A stretch of DNA of 36,351 nucleotides from JAFGVL01 sp031553685. Its GTDB lineage: Bacteria > Bacteroidota > Bacteroidia > Bacteroidales > Paludibacteraceae. Positions within the stretch are counted from its first letter, which is position 1; every line of letters begins with the position of its first letter. The position numbers and the translations under genes were made by a program. The notes beneath the pieces were generated by a model. That model was not told the DNA's origin. It ran no database searches and saw nothing but the letters and a program-made list of their open reading frames with translations. Below are positions 14,050 to 23,930 of this stretch, piece by piece. The DNA lies in NCBI GenBank assembly GCA_031553685.1, contig JAVBLE010000020.1, positions 1 to 36,351 of the forward strand, written 5' to 3'.

Positions 14050-14090
14050 TTTATTGCGATGTCTCGACAAGCTCGACATGACAAACCCTT
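14050..14090. repeat. Short intergenic repeat fragment
   Basis: GATGTCTCGACAAGCTCGAC at 14059-14078 resembles the GCGATGTCT and TTCGACTAAGCTCACTG segments at 32666-32728 and the core TTCGACAAGCTCAGTG (inverse of 171-194). Likely a partial copy of a dispersed element. Confidence 0.4.
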
Positions 14091-14145
14091 CACAATAGCA
14101 TGTATCGTTATATTAACCGGAGTGACAAAGTCGCACAAGAATATT

Positions 14146-15879
14146 ATGAAACATATAAAATACTTTCTTCTCCTACTAACACTTTTAGCAGTGTTCGGAA
14201 CAGAAATTTCGGCTAAAAAATCTACTCAAAAGCAGCTGGAGAAAACGACTATTTCTGAACAAGATCAACAAAAATTCGATTATTATTTCTACGAAGCTGT
14301 AAGTCAACGCCAGCAAGGGAATTATGACCAAGCCATTGATTTGCTTACCGAGTGTTATTATGTAAATCCGCAAAGCGCAGCCGTTTCGTACGAATTTGCG
14401 ATGATTTACACTGCCATGCGCGATTTTAATCATGCCATGCAGTTTATGTCGCGTGCTTCGCGCCTCGACCCGTCCAACAGTTGGTATAAAATGGGTTTTG
14501 CCGAACTTTGCATCAAAGCGAATGATTATAAAAAAGCCATCGCGGTTTACGAAGATATTACTAAAAATCATCCCGAACAGGAAGAAGTTATTTATATGCT
14601 GGCTTCGCTGTATAAGCAAACAGGCGATTTAAAGAAAAGTATTCAATATCTGGATAAACTGGAAGAAAAAATAGGTGTGATAGAAGATATTTCGACCGAA
14701 AAATATGGTTTGTACAAAATTTTGGGGAAGGATAAAAAAGCCAACGCCGAGATTGACAAGTTGATAGCCAAACATCCATACGAGGTAAAATATAAAATAT
14801 TGAAAGCCGGCATTTATATGCAAGACCAAAAGCCCGACAAGGCGAAAGAAATGCTTGTCAATTTGCATAACGAAGAGCCGGACAACGGAATGGTAATCAG
14901 TACGCTGTACGAATTTTATCTCACAACAGGTGATAGTATTGCTGCCAAACAATTATTTGGCGAAACAATGTCGAGTCCAACCGTAGCAATGGATGATAAA
15001 ATAGGATTGCTCACCCAATTTATTTCAAAAGAAAACCAAAAGGTGGCTGACGCCGAGGTATACATCACAACACTTATCAACCAGTATCCGGACAATGAAT
15101 TGCTTCGCTCGTATTATTCCTCGTTTTTGCTAATGCAAAAGCGCGATACTGAAGCCATTTCCGAACTCAAACAATTATTGAAAATCAATCCGAAAAGCAA
15201 AGAGGGATGGACAGACTTGATCAAGGTATACACTGACAGAGACAGCATTGACCAAATGTTGGTAACAACCGACGAGGCTATAAAAAATATTCCCGATGAA
15301 AATTTGTTTTATTTTTATAAAGGATTAGCATTAACCCAGAAAAAGGATTACAAACAAGCCATGCAAACCTATCGTGCGGGACTAAATCTAACAGATGAAG
15401 GAGATAGTGATATGGTTGCCCAGTTCACTTTGCGCATTGCCGACCTGCATGCCGAAACCAAACAAATGGATTCTGCCTTTGTATATTACGAAAAAGCCTA
15501 TCAACTCGCTCCAAACGATATTTTGCTGCTGAATAATTATGCGTATTACCTTTCGTTAGCCGGAAAAGACTTGGATAAAGCCGAAAGTATGAGCGCCAAA
15601 ACAGTGCGTCTCCGTCCGGACGAATCCACATTTTTGGATACTTATGCATGGATTTATTTTAAGCAAAAAAATTATGTGCTTGCCAAAATGTACATTATGC
15701 AAGCACTCGACAAAGATACGAGCAACAACCCTACCCTTTTGGAACATTGTGGTGATATCCTTTTCTTTAATAATGAAATAGATGAAGCTGTAACCTATTG
15801 GGAAAAAGCGAAAGAAGCAGGTGAAAAATCACCAGTTTTGGAGAAAAAAATACGCGAACGGAAATATTTTGAAGAATAA
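14146..15879 (+). CDS. Periplasmic TPR-repeat protein
   Basis: 577 residues from ATG 14146. The longer frame from 14059 begins inside an intergenic repeat, whereas 14146 gives a good signal peptide (MKHIKYFLLLLTLLAVFGTEISA). The rest is a run of tetratricopeptide repeats, for example QGNYDQAIDLLTECYYVNPQ (about 43-62), ANDYKKAIAVYEDI, QKKDYKQAMQTYRAGLNL and NYVLAKMYIMQALDKD. These helical repeats serve as protein-binding scaffolds. The gene is in the conserved order after dut and 3 bases before the DUF4292 lipoprotein gene, followed by the EnvC-like gene. It probably belongs to an envelope or lipoprotein-handling complex; the partner is not known. Confidence 0.9.
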   Translation: MKHIKYFLLLLTLLAVFGTEISAKKSTQKQLEKTTISEQDQQKFDYYFYEAVSQRQQGNYDQAIDLLTECYYVNPQSAAVSYEFAMIYTAMRDFNHAMQFMSRASRLDPSNSWYKMGFAELCIKANDYKKAIAVYEDITKNHPEQEEVIYMLASLYKQTGDLKKSIQYLDKLEEKIGVIEDISTEKYGLYKILGKDKKANAEIDKLIAKHPYEVKYKILKAGIYMQDQKPDKAKEMLVNLHNEEPDNGMVISTLYEFYLTTGDSIAAKQLFGETMSSPTVAMDDKIGLLTQFISKENQKVADAEVYITTLINQYPDNELLRSYYSSFLLMQKRDTEAISELKQLLKINPKSKEGWTDLIKVYTDRDSIDQMLVTTDEAIKNIPDENLFYFYKGLALTQKKDYKQAMQTYRAGLNLTDEGDSDMVAQFTLRIADLHAETKQMDSAFVYYEKAYQLAPNDILLLNNYAYYLSLAGKDLDKAESMSAKTVRLRPDESTFLDTYAWIYFKQKNYVLAKMYIMQALDKDTSNNPTLLEHCGDILFFNNEIDEAVTYWEKAKEAGEKSPVLEKKIRERKYFEE

Positions 15880-15882
15880 ATA

Positions 15883-16689
15883 ATGAAGAAAATTCTATAT
15901 ATAATTGTTTCAATATCCTTGTTGTCGGCTACTTCGTGCCGGACAGCAAAACAGGTTGCAACAACAAGTCTGATTCCCCCATCGACCGAAAAAGGTTTTG
16001 CTCAACCCGACATTCGTACGGCAAATTTCAACAGCTTGATGGTGCGTGTAAAAATGGGAGGAAACGAATTCAGCTCACGGGCATCGATGAAAATTATCAA
16101 GGACAGTATTATTCAGGTATCTGTCATGCCGGTGCTTGGTATCGAAGCTGCACGGATGAACCTTACGCCAAAATCGGTATTGATTATCAATAAAATGAAT
16201 AATTTGTATTATCAGGCTGATTATGATTCGTTGTTAGTGAATAACGGAATTCCCGCTCGTTTCAAGGATTTGCAGGCAATGTTGCTGAACCGTTTATTTA
16301 TGGTTGGCAACCAAAGTTCTTCTGTTTCGGAATTATTGCCTAACTTTGAGCGCACAGAATTGGCAACCGGAACAATGCTCCGCAGTAATCCGGCAAAACA
16401 GCAGTCGAGCGTTCGTACAGAATTTATGCTTGATGAATCGAAAATGATTTCATATTGTTCGGTGTCTTATTCGCAAGGTGCGTTGCGTTGCTATTACAGC
16501 AATTTTATGTTGCAAAATGATATTCTTTTTCCATTTAAGTATAAAATAAATTTGGCAAAAGGCGGCTATGCCGACCAGGAAGCTGAGATGCAGATAAATA
16601 ATGCCGAATTTAATAAAGATATAAAAATAAATATTGCCAATTTATCCAATTACACACGAGTATATTCTATCGAAGAACTGTATAAATAA
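15883..16689 (+). CDS. DUF4292 family lipoprotein
   Basis: 268 residues with a lipoprotein signal (LLSATSC, Cys19). The body fits the DUF4292 family: a repeated beta-strand pattern starting at FNSLMVRVKMGG and SSRASMKIIKDSIIQVSVMPVLGIEAAR, then YQADYDSLL. I read it as a half-open barrel reminiscent of LolA/LolB lipoprotein carriers, so a role in lipoprotein or lipid transfer is possible but unproven. It follows the TPR gene by 3 bases and precedes the EnvC-like gene by 7, so the three are one operon. Confidence 0.85.
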   Translation: MKKILYIIVSISLLSATSCRTAKQVATTSLIPPSTEKGFAQPDIRTANFNSLMVRVKMGGNEFSSRASMKIIKDSIIQVSVMPVLGIEAARMNLTPKSVLIINKMNNLYYQADYDSLLVNNGIPARFKDLQAMLLNRLFMVGNQSSSVSELLPNFERTELATGTMLRSNPAKQQSSVRTEFMLDESKMISYCSVSYSQGALRCYYSNFMLQNDILFPFKYKINLAKGGYADQEAEMQINNAEFNKDIKINIANLSNYTRVYSIEELYK

Positions 16690-16696
16690 CAGACTT

Positions 16697-18001
16697 ATGC
16701 GCCATTTTTTATTCATTATTATTTCTGTATTTTACTTGTTTGGAACGCTCAACGCGCAAACTATCAACGAGTTGAAGAAACGCCAACGCGAAGCCAAAAA
16801 GCAAATAGAATTGACCAATAAATTGCTGAAAGAAAACCAAAGCAAACAATCGAGCACGGTTTCCAATCTCACCGTTTTGCAAAAACAAATTGCCGAGCAG
16901 GAAAAATTAATCAAAAGTTTGGACAACGAGCTTTCGTTGTTGGACAAGCGGTTGAATAGTTTGGGAAAAGAAAAAGGAAATCTCGAAACCCAGCTTCGCT
17001 CACTCAGATCTGATTATGCTGAGATGGTTTATCATGCCTATTTCAACAAAAACACTTACAATAAGTACATGTTTTTGCTATCTGCCGAATCGATTAACGA
17101 AGCGTACCATCGCATTCGTTACATGCAGGATTATGCCAATTACCAAAAAGAACAATCTGTAAAAATACAAGCCGTTGTTGATGATATTACCCGCAAAGAA
17201 GCACAAATGATGCAAACCATCAACGAAAAAGACCATGTGCGGGCAGGCAAAGAATTGGAAGCCGATCAACTTGAAATAAGTAAGGAAACCCAGCAATCAA
17301 TGCTTACCGATTTGACCAAGAAAGAGAAAAGACTGCGCGACGACTTGCAAACACAACAAAAACGGGCAAACGAAATCAATAATAAAATACAAGACCTGAT
17401 TGCCAAAGAAATAGCCGAAGCCGAGCGGAAAGCTAAAGAACGCCAAAAACGCGAAGCCGAAGAAGCCGCTCGTGCAGCCGCTGCAGCAAGGGCAAAACAA
17501 CAGGCAAGTGGCAAACCCGCACCAAAAACAGAAACGGTAACGCCTACCCCCGTACAATCCACTTTGACAAAAGAAGAAACACTCATTGCCGGAGGTTTTC
17601 AAAAAAATGTAGGACGCCTGCCTTGGCCTGCGCGCGGAGTGATAACCGGTCATTTTGGAATACAGCCTCATCCGGTGTTGCAACATGTAGAAGTGAATAA
17701 TAAAGGCATCTATATCCAAGCCGAACCGGGAACTGAAGCATCGGCTGTTTATGAAGGCGAAGTAACCCAAATATTTACCATTCCGGGAAGCAATAATGCA
17801 GTGATTGTAAAACATGGAAATTACCGTACAGTGTATGGGAATTTGACAAACACCTATGTAAAAGTAGGTGATAAAGTAGCAGCCAAACAAAAACTCGGAA
17901 AAATATATGTCGATAATGATAGCGATGATAAAACCGAACTATATTTTATGTTGTACAAAAATGCAGCGGTCGAAAATCCGGAAAAATGGTTGGTGAAGTA
18001 A
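16697..18001 (+). CDS. EnvC-like murein hydrolase activator (degenerate M23/LytM domain)
   Basis: 434 residues from ATG 16697. The signal peptide (MRHFLFIIISVFYLFGTLNA) is followed by a long coiled coil (about 22-255), a Lys/Ala/Pro linker and a C-terminal LytM-like domain (about 315-434). In active M23 peptidases zinc is held by HxxxD and HxH. Here the first site reads HVEVNNKGIYI without the Asp, and the second reads HGNYRTVYGNL...ELYFML without the HxH pair. The domain is therefore probably non-catalytic. That matches EnvC-type proteins, which recruit and activate cell-wall amidases at division. An earlier in-frame start at 16634 lies inside the preceding gene and is rejected. A strong terminator follows. 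Confidence 0.9.
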   Translation: MRHFLFIIISVFYLFGTLNAQTINELKKRQREAKKQIELTNKLLKENQSKQSSTVSNLTVLQKQIAEQEKLIKSLDNELSLLDKRLNSLGKEKGNLETQLRSLRSDYAEMVYHAYFNKNTYNKYMFLLSAESINEAYHRIRYMQDYANYQKEQSVKIQAVVDDITRKEAQMMQTINEKDHVRAGKELEADQLEISKETQQSMLTDLTKKEKRLRDDLQTQQKRANEINNKIQDLIAKEIAEAERKAKERQKREAEEAARAAAAARAKQQASGKPAPKTETVTPTPVQSTLTKEETLIAGGFQKNVGRLPWPARGVITGHFGIQPHPVLQHVEVNNKGIYIQAEPGTEASAVYEGEVTQIFTIPGSNNAVIVKHGNYRTVYGNLTNTYVKVGDKVAAKQKLGKIYVDNDSDDKTELYFMLYKNAAVENPEKWLVK

Positions 18002-18020
18002 AATTATTTTCACTAAGAAT

Positions 18021-18070
18021 AAAAAAGAAACCGGCTTGTAACCAATCGATTACAAGCCGGTTTCTTTTTT
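18021..18070 (+). terminator. Strong terminator after the EnvC-like gene
   Basis: Perfect 21-bp stem: 18021-18041 pairs with 18050-18070 around an 8-base loop; core GAAACCGGCTTGTAA, with A-tract and T-tract at the ends. Can work on both strands. Confidence 0.92.
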
Positions 18071-18128
18071 GGCACACAGTTTGCATAGAAGATAATAACC
18101 ATGTTGAATCTTTTAAAACCATACAGTC

Positions 18129-19016
18129 ATGAAAACAACAATTATCCTCCCCGCAATATTGGCAACCGTAATCGCAACAAGCTGCGAAACCACCGCCTAT
18201 ACTTACCAACAACCTCCTCGAAAAGTGGTTGTGGTACAACAAACACCTCCACCGCCTCCGCCACAACAAGTGGTGGTGGTAACACCTCCGCTACCTGCAC
18301 CCGCTCCGGCAGTTGTATATTATGATTACTATTATTGTCCTGAATATAATTTCTATTTCCGTCCCGATAATTACACCTATTATTGGCGAAATGGCGGCGG
18401 TGTATGGGTTAGTGGACGCACACTGCCAAATACATACATTATCAATCAACAAACCACTTATGTGGTACTCAATATTGACAACAACAATCCATATAGATTA
18501 AACGACAATCATTGCCGCGATTACCGCGACGGTAGATATAACAACCGGATTAAACGAGTGGGCGATGCTCCTATCAAAAACTTTGTATATGTAGATAATC
18601 GAACTTACAATAACAGCAACAAAAATATCGAGCCTCGAAACAATTATTCTGAAAATGAGCGTAGAGACAGATACACAACTGCACAATCTACGACAAAAAA
18701 TAATCCTCCAAAAGGAAATAACAAACCGGCAACAGTCAACCAACCGGAAAAGAAAATTGAAAATAAGCAACAACCCGAACGCAAAGAAAGCACGAATAAC
18801 ACCAATCAGCAAACCTATCAAAATCGGGGTAACAGCAATCAACGGGAGACAACAGCTACAACCCAACAAAGAAACAGCAGCCGGGAACAAACACCCAACA
18901 CTCAAACCCGCTCTGCAAGAAATAACGAGCAAAATACTCAAAGTACAAATAGCAGCCGAACACAAACTAACACCAACGACCGGAGCAATGGGAATAGAGG
19001 CACAGGAAGAAGATAA
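18129..19016 (+). CDS. Low-complexity lipoprotein, unknown
   Basis: 295 residues. Lipobox VIATSC (Cys19). After it come Pro/Val-rich stretches (PPPPPPQQVVVVTPP), a Tyr-rich central block (VVYYDYYYCPEYNFYFRPDN, about 63-82), and a long tail of Asn, Gln, Thr, Ser and Arg with almost no hydrophobic residues. Such a tail is probably disordered. The central YCPEYNFYFRPDN...YYW block resembles small Tyr-rich domains of Bacteroidota lipoproteins, but I cannot name a family. The gene is isolated between two terminators. No function assigned. Confidence 0.78.
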   Translation: MKTTIILPAILATVIATSCETTAYTYQQPPRKVVVVQQTPPPPPPQQVVVVTPPLPAPAPAVVYYDYYYCPEYNFYFRPDNYTYYWRNGGGVWVSGRTLPNTYIINQQTTYVVLNIDNNNPYRLNDNHCRDYRDGRYNNRIKRVGDAPIKNFVYVDNRTYNNSNKNIEPRNNYSENERRDRYTTAQSTTKNNPPKGNNKPATVNQPEKKIENKQQPERKESTNNTNQQTYQNRGNSNQRETTATTQQRNSSREQTPNTQTRSARNNEQNTQSTNSSRTQTNTNDRSNGNRGTGRR

Positions 19017-19035
19017 AAACCAACAAATTAAACAA

Positions 19036-19063
19036 AAGAGGCTGCCCCAGAAGGTAGCCTCTT
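19036..19063 (+). terminator. Terminator after the low-complexity lipoprotein gene
   Basis: AAGAGGCTGCC (19036-19046) pairs with GGTAGCCTCTT (19053-19063) with one G-T, followed by CGCTTTT. The U-tract is short. Confidence 0.65.
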
Positions 19064-19206
19064 CGCTTTTACCAACCTGGGTTTATTTGTTTTGCAACAT
19101 AGAAACTCAACTTTAAAGACCAATAAAGAAATGGCTGTCGCATAAAATTATGTAATAAAAAACTCGCTTTACAAACTCAAATCTACTGTAAGTCAAAAAA
19201 AAACTT

Positions 19207-19214
19207 TATATTTG
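19207..19214 (+). promoter_or_regulatory. TAnnTTTG box for secDF
   Basis: TATATTTG, about 48 bases before the secDF ATG. No clear TTG box at the proper distance. Confidence 0.5.
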
Positions 19215-19261
19215 CACGCTAAAAATAAAGTTAAATATTTCAAATATAATTTTCAAGAAAA

Positions 19262-22200
19262 ATGCAAAACAAAGGATTTGTTAAGGTAATAGCTGTTGCC
19301 TTGATTTTGGTATGTTCATTTTATCTTTCGTTTAGTTTTGTAACCAACCATTACACAAATAAAGCCGAAGAGTATGCAAAAGGGGATAACCTGAAGTATA
19401 AACACTTTATGGACTCTTTGTCTTCAGACACCGTTTGGTTGGGTGTATACACACTGAAAGAATGCCAGGCGCAGGAAATGAACTTAGGTCTCGACCTAAA
19501 AGGAGGTATGAATGTGGTGCTCGAAGTATCGGAGCCGGATATCATCAAGACATTGTCGAACGACAATAAGTCGGAGAAATTCCTCCAAGCGATGGAGCTT
19601 GCCACTAAACGACAAGGTACTACTCAAGGAGACTTCCTTACTTTATTTGATCAGGCTTACAAAGATGTGGATCCAAATGGTAAACTTTCTACCATTTTTA
19701 CCACTATGGAGTTGAAAGACAAAATCAACCTAAGCTCAACCAATGCCGAAGTAATGAAGGTATTGCGTGAAGAAGTGGATGCTGCCGTTTCAAACTCGTT
19801 CAATGTGCTTCGTACCCGTATCGACCGCTTTGGTGTGGTACAGCCGAATATCCAACGCCTCGAAAATTCAGGTCGTATCTTGGTTGAGCTTCCGGGTGTT
19901 AAAGAACCCGAGCGTGTACATAAATTATTACAAGGTTCGGCAAACCTTGAGTTTTGGGAAACTTACAAACTATCCGAAGTACAACAAGGTTTAATTGCTG
20001 CCGACCAATTGCTTAAAAACTTAATTGTTCCGGCTAAAGATACCATTGCACAAGCAAAACCAGCCGAAGCAGCCAAAGACACAACAGCCAAACCAGCTAA
20101 ATCTCTTCAAGACAGTTTGGCAGCCGCTTTGAAAAGCGAGAAAAAGCCTGATGAAGCTAAAAAACCGACTTACTCAAAAGCCGAAGCCGAAAAACAAAAC
20201 CCATTGCTTGCACTTCTTAACCCGAATGGGCTAAGTCCTGACAACGCAGTGGTTGGTATAGCCTTACAATCGGATATGGCTAAAATCGACCAATACCTCA
20301 ATATGGAGCAAGTAAAAGCCTTGTTCCCTGCCAATACCTCTTTCAAATGGGGTGTAAAAGCAATTGATACAAAAGAATTGTATTATGAATTATACGCTAT
20401 CAAATCCAACCGCGAAGACAAAGCGCCATTGGAAGGAAATGTAATCACAGATGCAAGTTCAAGTTTTGCAGAGCACTCTACAAAAGCAAATGTAAACATG
20501 CGTATGAATCCCGAAGGGGCAAATATATGGGCGCAATTGACCGAAACCAATGTAGGCAGACCAATTGCTATTGTGCTCGATGGCTATGTATATTCGGCAC
20601 CGGCTCCACGCGAAAAAATCTCAGGAGGAAGCTCTGAAATCACCGGAAACTTCACCATTGATGAAGCCAAAGACTTAGCCAATGTATTGAAATCAGGTAA
20701 AATGCCTGCCCCTGTGCGCATTGTACAAGAAGATGTAATCGGACCTTCATTAGGACAAGAAGCTATCAACAACGGATTTATTTCATTCATAATCGCATTT
20801 GTTGTTATTTTATTATACATGATTTTCTTCTATGGGAAAATTCCTGGATTAGTAGCAGACAGCATGCTCTTTATCAATGTGTTCTTCCTGTTAGGGATTT
20901 TAGCCTCATTCAAAGCCATACTTACCTTACCCGGTATCGCAGGTATTGTACTTACTCTCGGTATGGCTGTAGATACGAATGTACTTATTTACGAACGGGT
21001 TCGGGAAGAACTTCGAGCCGGCAAAACATTGGCAAAAGCCGTAACAGATGGTTACAAACATGCATCTTCGGCAATTATCGATGCCAACCTCACTACTATT
21101 ATCACCGGCATAGTACTTTTTGCTTTCGGTACAGGACCTATCCGCGGATTTGCAACCACTTTGATTATTGGTGTAATCACTTCATTAATGACCGGATTTG
21201 TGCTTTCGCGTATCGTATTTGAGAAAATATTAAGTTCGGACAAAAAACGCGAAATTCCATTTTGCACAAAAATGTCGAGAAACTTCTTACAAAATACACA
21301 TTTCAATTTCATTGGAAACCGTAGAATTGCCTATATCATATCAGGGGTATTGATCACTGTTTCATGTGTTTCATTTGCTATACGCGGGTTCAACAATGGT
21401 ATCGATTTCAGTGGAGGGCGTAATTATATGATCCGTTTCGACAAAAATGTTGAAACCGAAAAAATAAAAGATATGCTTACCACTGTATTTGATGGGCATA
21501 CACCTTCGGTAACAACCATCAAATCGGGCGATGCCGACGATTCGAACAACCGCGTGCGTATTTCGACAAACTATAATATTACATCTACAGCACCGAATGC
21601 CGACCAGCAAGTGGTCGATTTACTCTACAAAGGATTGAAACCATTACTGAAAGATGGAACAACCCGCGAAGAATTCTCGACCCATAACATCATGCAAATG
21701 CAAAAAGTAGGACCAACCGTTGCCGACGATATCAAACGCGATGCAGTATGGGCAATTACAATCGCTATTTTGGGTATTGGGTTATACATTTTGATCCGTT
21801 TCCGTGGAGTTGCCTTCTCTGCCGGGGCTATTGTATCTTTGGCACATGATGCGATCTTGATTTTGGGTGCATATTCGTTGCTGCATGGCTTCCTGCCATT
21901 CTCGATGGAAATTAATCAAGCCTTTATTGCAGCAATATTAACAGTAATCGGGTATTCGATAAATGACACCGTGATTATCTTTGACCGTGTGCGCGAATAT
22001 CGCACCTTGTATCCTAAACGCAGTCCGCATACAATGATTAACGACGCATTAAACTCGACATTATGCCGTACATTTAATACCTCGTTCACAATCTTTATCG
22101 TACTCATGGCAATCTTTGCATTCGGAGGAGACAGCATACGCGACTTTATCTTCGCCTTGTTGATCGGATGTATTGTGGGGACATATTCTTCAATATTTGT

Positions 22201-22267
22201 TGCAATTGCTGTAGCATACGATATTGCAAAGTTGCAAATAAAGAAAACTCTCAAAGCTGAAGCATAA
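19262..22267 (+). CDS. secDF: Protein translocase SecDF fusion
   Basis: 1001 residues, a SecD-SecF fusion usual in Bacteroidota. It uses the proton gradient to pull secreted proteins through the Sec channel. The SecD half has an N-terminal membrane helix, GLDLKGGMNVVLEV (about 75-88) and the P1 domain. An Ala/Lys/Pro-rich insert (about 255-315) breaks P1. The membrane part follows, with GMAVDTNVLIYERVREELRA carrying the conserved Asp and Arg. The SecF half starts near 680 with GIDFSGGRNYMIRF and ends with VIGYSINDTVIIFDRVREY, again with the conserved Asp. It has its own promoter and a strong terminator shared with the converging nadB gene. Confidence 0.97.
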   Translation: MQNKGFVKVIAVALILVCSFYLSFSFVTNHYTNKAEEYAKGDNLKYKHFMDSLSSDTVWLGVYTLKECQAQEMNLGLDLKGGMNVVLEVSEPDIIKTLSNDNKSEKFLQAMELATKRQGTTQGDFLTLFDQAYKDVDPNGKLSTIFTTMELKDKINLSSTNAEVMKVLREEVDAAVSNSFNVLRTRIDRFGVVQPNIQRLENSGRILVELPGVKEPERVHKLLQGSANLEFWETYKLSEVQQGLIAADQLLKNLIVPAKDTIAQAKPAEAAKDTTAKPAKSLQDSLAAALKSEKKPDEAKKPTYSKAEAEKQNPLLALLNPNGLSPDNAVVGIALQSDMAKIDQYLNMEQVKALFPANTSFKWGVKAIDTKELYYELYAIKSNREDKAPLEGNVITDASSSFAEHSTKANVNMRMNPEGANIWAQLTETNVGRPIAIVLDGYVYSAPAPREKISGGSSEITGNFTIDEAKDLANVLKSGKMPAPVRIVQEDVIGPSLGQEAINNGFISFIIAFVVILLYMIFFYGKIPGLVADSMLFINVFFLLGILASFKAILTLPGIAGIVLTLGMAVDTNVLIYERVREELRAGKTLAKAVTDGYKHASSAIIDANLTTIITGIVLFAFGTGPIRGFATTLIIGVITSLMTGFVLSRIVFEKILSSDKKREIPFCTKMSRNFLQNTHFNFIGNRRIAYIISGVLITVSCVSFAIRGFNNGIDFSGGRNYMIRFDKNVETEKIKDMLTTVFDGHTPSVTTIKSGDADDSNNRVRISTNYNITSTAPNADQQVVDLLYKGLKPLLKDGTTREEFSTHNIMQMQKVGPTVADDIKRDAVWAITIAILGIGLYILIRFRGVAFSAGAIVSLAHDAILILGAYSLLHGFLPFSMEINQAFIAAILTVIGYSINDTVIIFDRVREYRTLYPKRSPHTMINDALNSTLCRTFNTSFTIFIVLMAIFAFGGDSIRDFIFALLIGCIVGTYSSIFVAIAVAYDIAKLQIKKTLKAEA

Positions 22268-22285
22268 AATCAGTTTTGCATAACA

Positions 22286-22321
22286 AAAAAGAGTTTATCG
22301 AACTATCGATAAACTCTTTTT
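22286..22321. terminator. Bidirectional terminator between secDF and nadB
   Basis: Arms 22286-22301 (AAAAAGAGTTTATCGA) and 22306-22321 pair perfectly around ACTA. A-tract and T-tract on either side fit ends of both converging transcripts. Confidence 0.9.
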
Positions 22322-22345
22322 CATTTTCAAGAAAGATTTTAAAAA

Positions 22346-23917
22346 TTATTCCCCATTCTTGTCCGGATAGTCAATGGTATAATGCAACCCGCGGCTTTCT
22401 TTGCGTTGCCCGGCTTGCTTAATAATCAGGTAAGCTACGCTGATAATATTACGCAATTCGCAAATCTCGCGCGAAACAACCGAGCGGTCAAACAACTCTT
22501 CCGTTTCGCGAAACAGGATTTCCAAGCGAGCCATAGCGCGCTTCAAACGCAAATTCGACCGGACAATCCCTACATAAGCACTCATCAGTTGCTCTACTTC
22601 CTTGGTGCTTTGGGTAATCAAAATCATTTCTTCGGGAAGCGAAGTGCCCTCGTCGTTCCAATCGGGTATATTTTCTTTGTAAGATAAATTTTGAATACTG
22701 TTCAATGAATGCTTAGCCGCCGAATCGGCATATACTATCGCCTCTACCAGCGAATTGGATGCCAATCGGTTGGCGCCATGCAATCCGGTACACGAACACT
22801 CGCCTGCTGCATACAGGCGGTTTATCGAAGTACACGCATTTTTATCCACCACAATACCTCCGCAAAGGTAATGTGCTGCCGGAACCACCGGAATCAAATC
22901 CTTCGTAATATCAATTCCTACGCGAAGGCATTTCTCATAAATGGTTGGGAAATGTTCTTTTATTTCCTCCGCGTCCTTGTGCCGCACATCGAGGTACACA
23001 AAATCCGACCCTGCCAGTTTCATTTCACTGTCGATGGCGCGCGCCACAATATCGCGCGGAGCCAACGAACCCCGTTCATCGTATTTATACATAAATTCCT
23101 TCCCTTTCACATTGCGCAACACAGCTCCATATCCACGCATGGCCTCAGTAATAAGGAACGAAGGTCGTTCATTCGGATTAAACAAAACTGTAGGGTGAAA
23201 CTGCACAAACTCCATATCGCGAATAACCCCGCGTGCACGGTGTACCATCGCAATACCGTCGCCTGTAGCAATCGCCGGGTTGGAAGTAGTGAGATACACA
23301 TTCCCAATGCCGCCGGTTGCCAGCATGGTTACCTTCGACAGGAAAGTAGAAATAGTCCTGTCCTTTTGGTTCATAATATAAGCTCCGTAACACTCGACAT
23401 CCGGCGTTTGATGGGTAACAATTTTCCCCAAATGGTGCTGTGTCAGTATCTCGATGGTAAAATGATGCTCAAAAACGGTAATATTCGGGTGTTCCAGCAC
23501 TTTTTGCACCAGACTGAGCTGGATTTCGGCACCGGTATTGTCCTTGTGATGCAGGATGCGGAACTCGGAATGCCCGCCTTCGCGATGCAGGTCGAATTCA
23601 CCTTCGGCAGTTTTATCAAAATCGACACCCCAACGAAGCAATTCTTCGATTTGAGCCGGAGCTTCGCGCACTACTTTCTCGACCACTGAGGGGTTGCAAT
23701 GCCCATCGCCCGCAATGAGGGTATCTTCTATGTGCTTTTGGAAATTATCCGTTTCGTCGGTTACCGAAGCAATACCGCCTTGTGCCAAGGTGGTGTTTGC
23801 ATTGACAAGATTTTCTTTGCATACAAGGGCAACCTTGCCTCTGTCGGCAACCTTGAGGGCAAAACTCATTCCGGCAATACCGCTGCCAATAACTAAGAAA
23901 TCGTATCTGTGAGTCAT
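22346..23917 (-). CDS. nadB: L-aspartate oxidase
   Basis: 523 residues. A flavoprotein that oxidises L-aspartate to iminoaspartate, the first step of NAD synthesis with quinolinate synthase. The FAD-binding motif is VIGSGIAGMSFA (9-20), followed by NTTLAQGGIA, the REGGHS substrate loop, and HGANRLASNSLVEAIVYA near the flavin. The C-terminal helical domain has RLEILFRETEELFDRS and ends at a typical SRGLHYTIDYP. No nadA or nadC lies in the window, so the pathway is not clustered here. A structured leader is found upstream. Confidence 0.97.
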   Translation of the reverse strand: MTHRYDFLVIGSGIAGMSFALKVADRGKVALVCKENLVNANTTLAQGGIASVTDETDNFQKHIEDTLIAGDGHCNPSVVEKVVREAPAQIEELLRWGVDFDKTAEGEFDLHREGGHSEFRILHHKDNTGAEIQLSLVQKVLEHPNITVFEHHFTIEILTQHHLGKIVTHQTPDVECYGAYIMNQKDRTISTFLSKVTMLATGGIGNVYLTTSNPAIATGDGIAMVHRARGVIRDMEFVQFHPTVLFNPNERPSFLITEAMRGYGAVLRNVKGKEFMYKYDERGSLAPRDIVARAIDSEMKLAGSDFVYLDVRHKDAEEIKEHFPTIYEKCLRVGIDITKDLIPVVPAAHYLCGGIVVDKNACTSINRLYAAGECSCTGLHGANRLASNSLVEAIVYADSAAKHSLNSIQNLSYKENIPDWNDEGTSLPEEMILITQSTKEVEQLMSAYVGIVRSNLRLKRAMARLEILFRETEELFDRSVVSREICELRNIISVAYLIIKQAGQRKESRGLHYTIDYPDKNGE

Positions 23918-23930
23918 GTTGGATATTTAT

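Noticed and set aside
14059..14145. Earlier start for the TPR gene
   Set aside because: The added residues come from an intergenic repeat and would hide the signal peptide at 14146.
16634..16696. Earlier start for the EnvC-like gene
   Set aside because: Lies inside the DUF4292 gene and would bury the signal peptide.
18655..19116. A 153-codon frame overlapping the low-complexity lipoprotein
   Set aside because: It reads the Asn/Gln-rich repeats in another frame and runs across the terminator.
22709..23689. A 326-codon plus-strand frame opposite nadB
   Set aside because: Lies wholly within the intact nadB gene on the other strand and shows no domain features.
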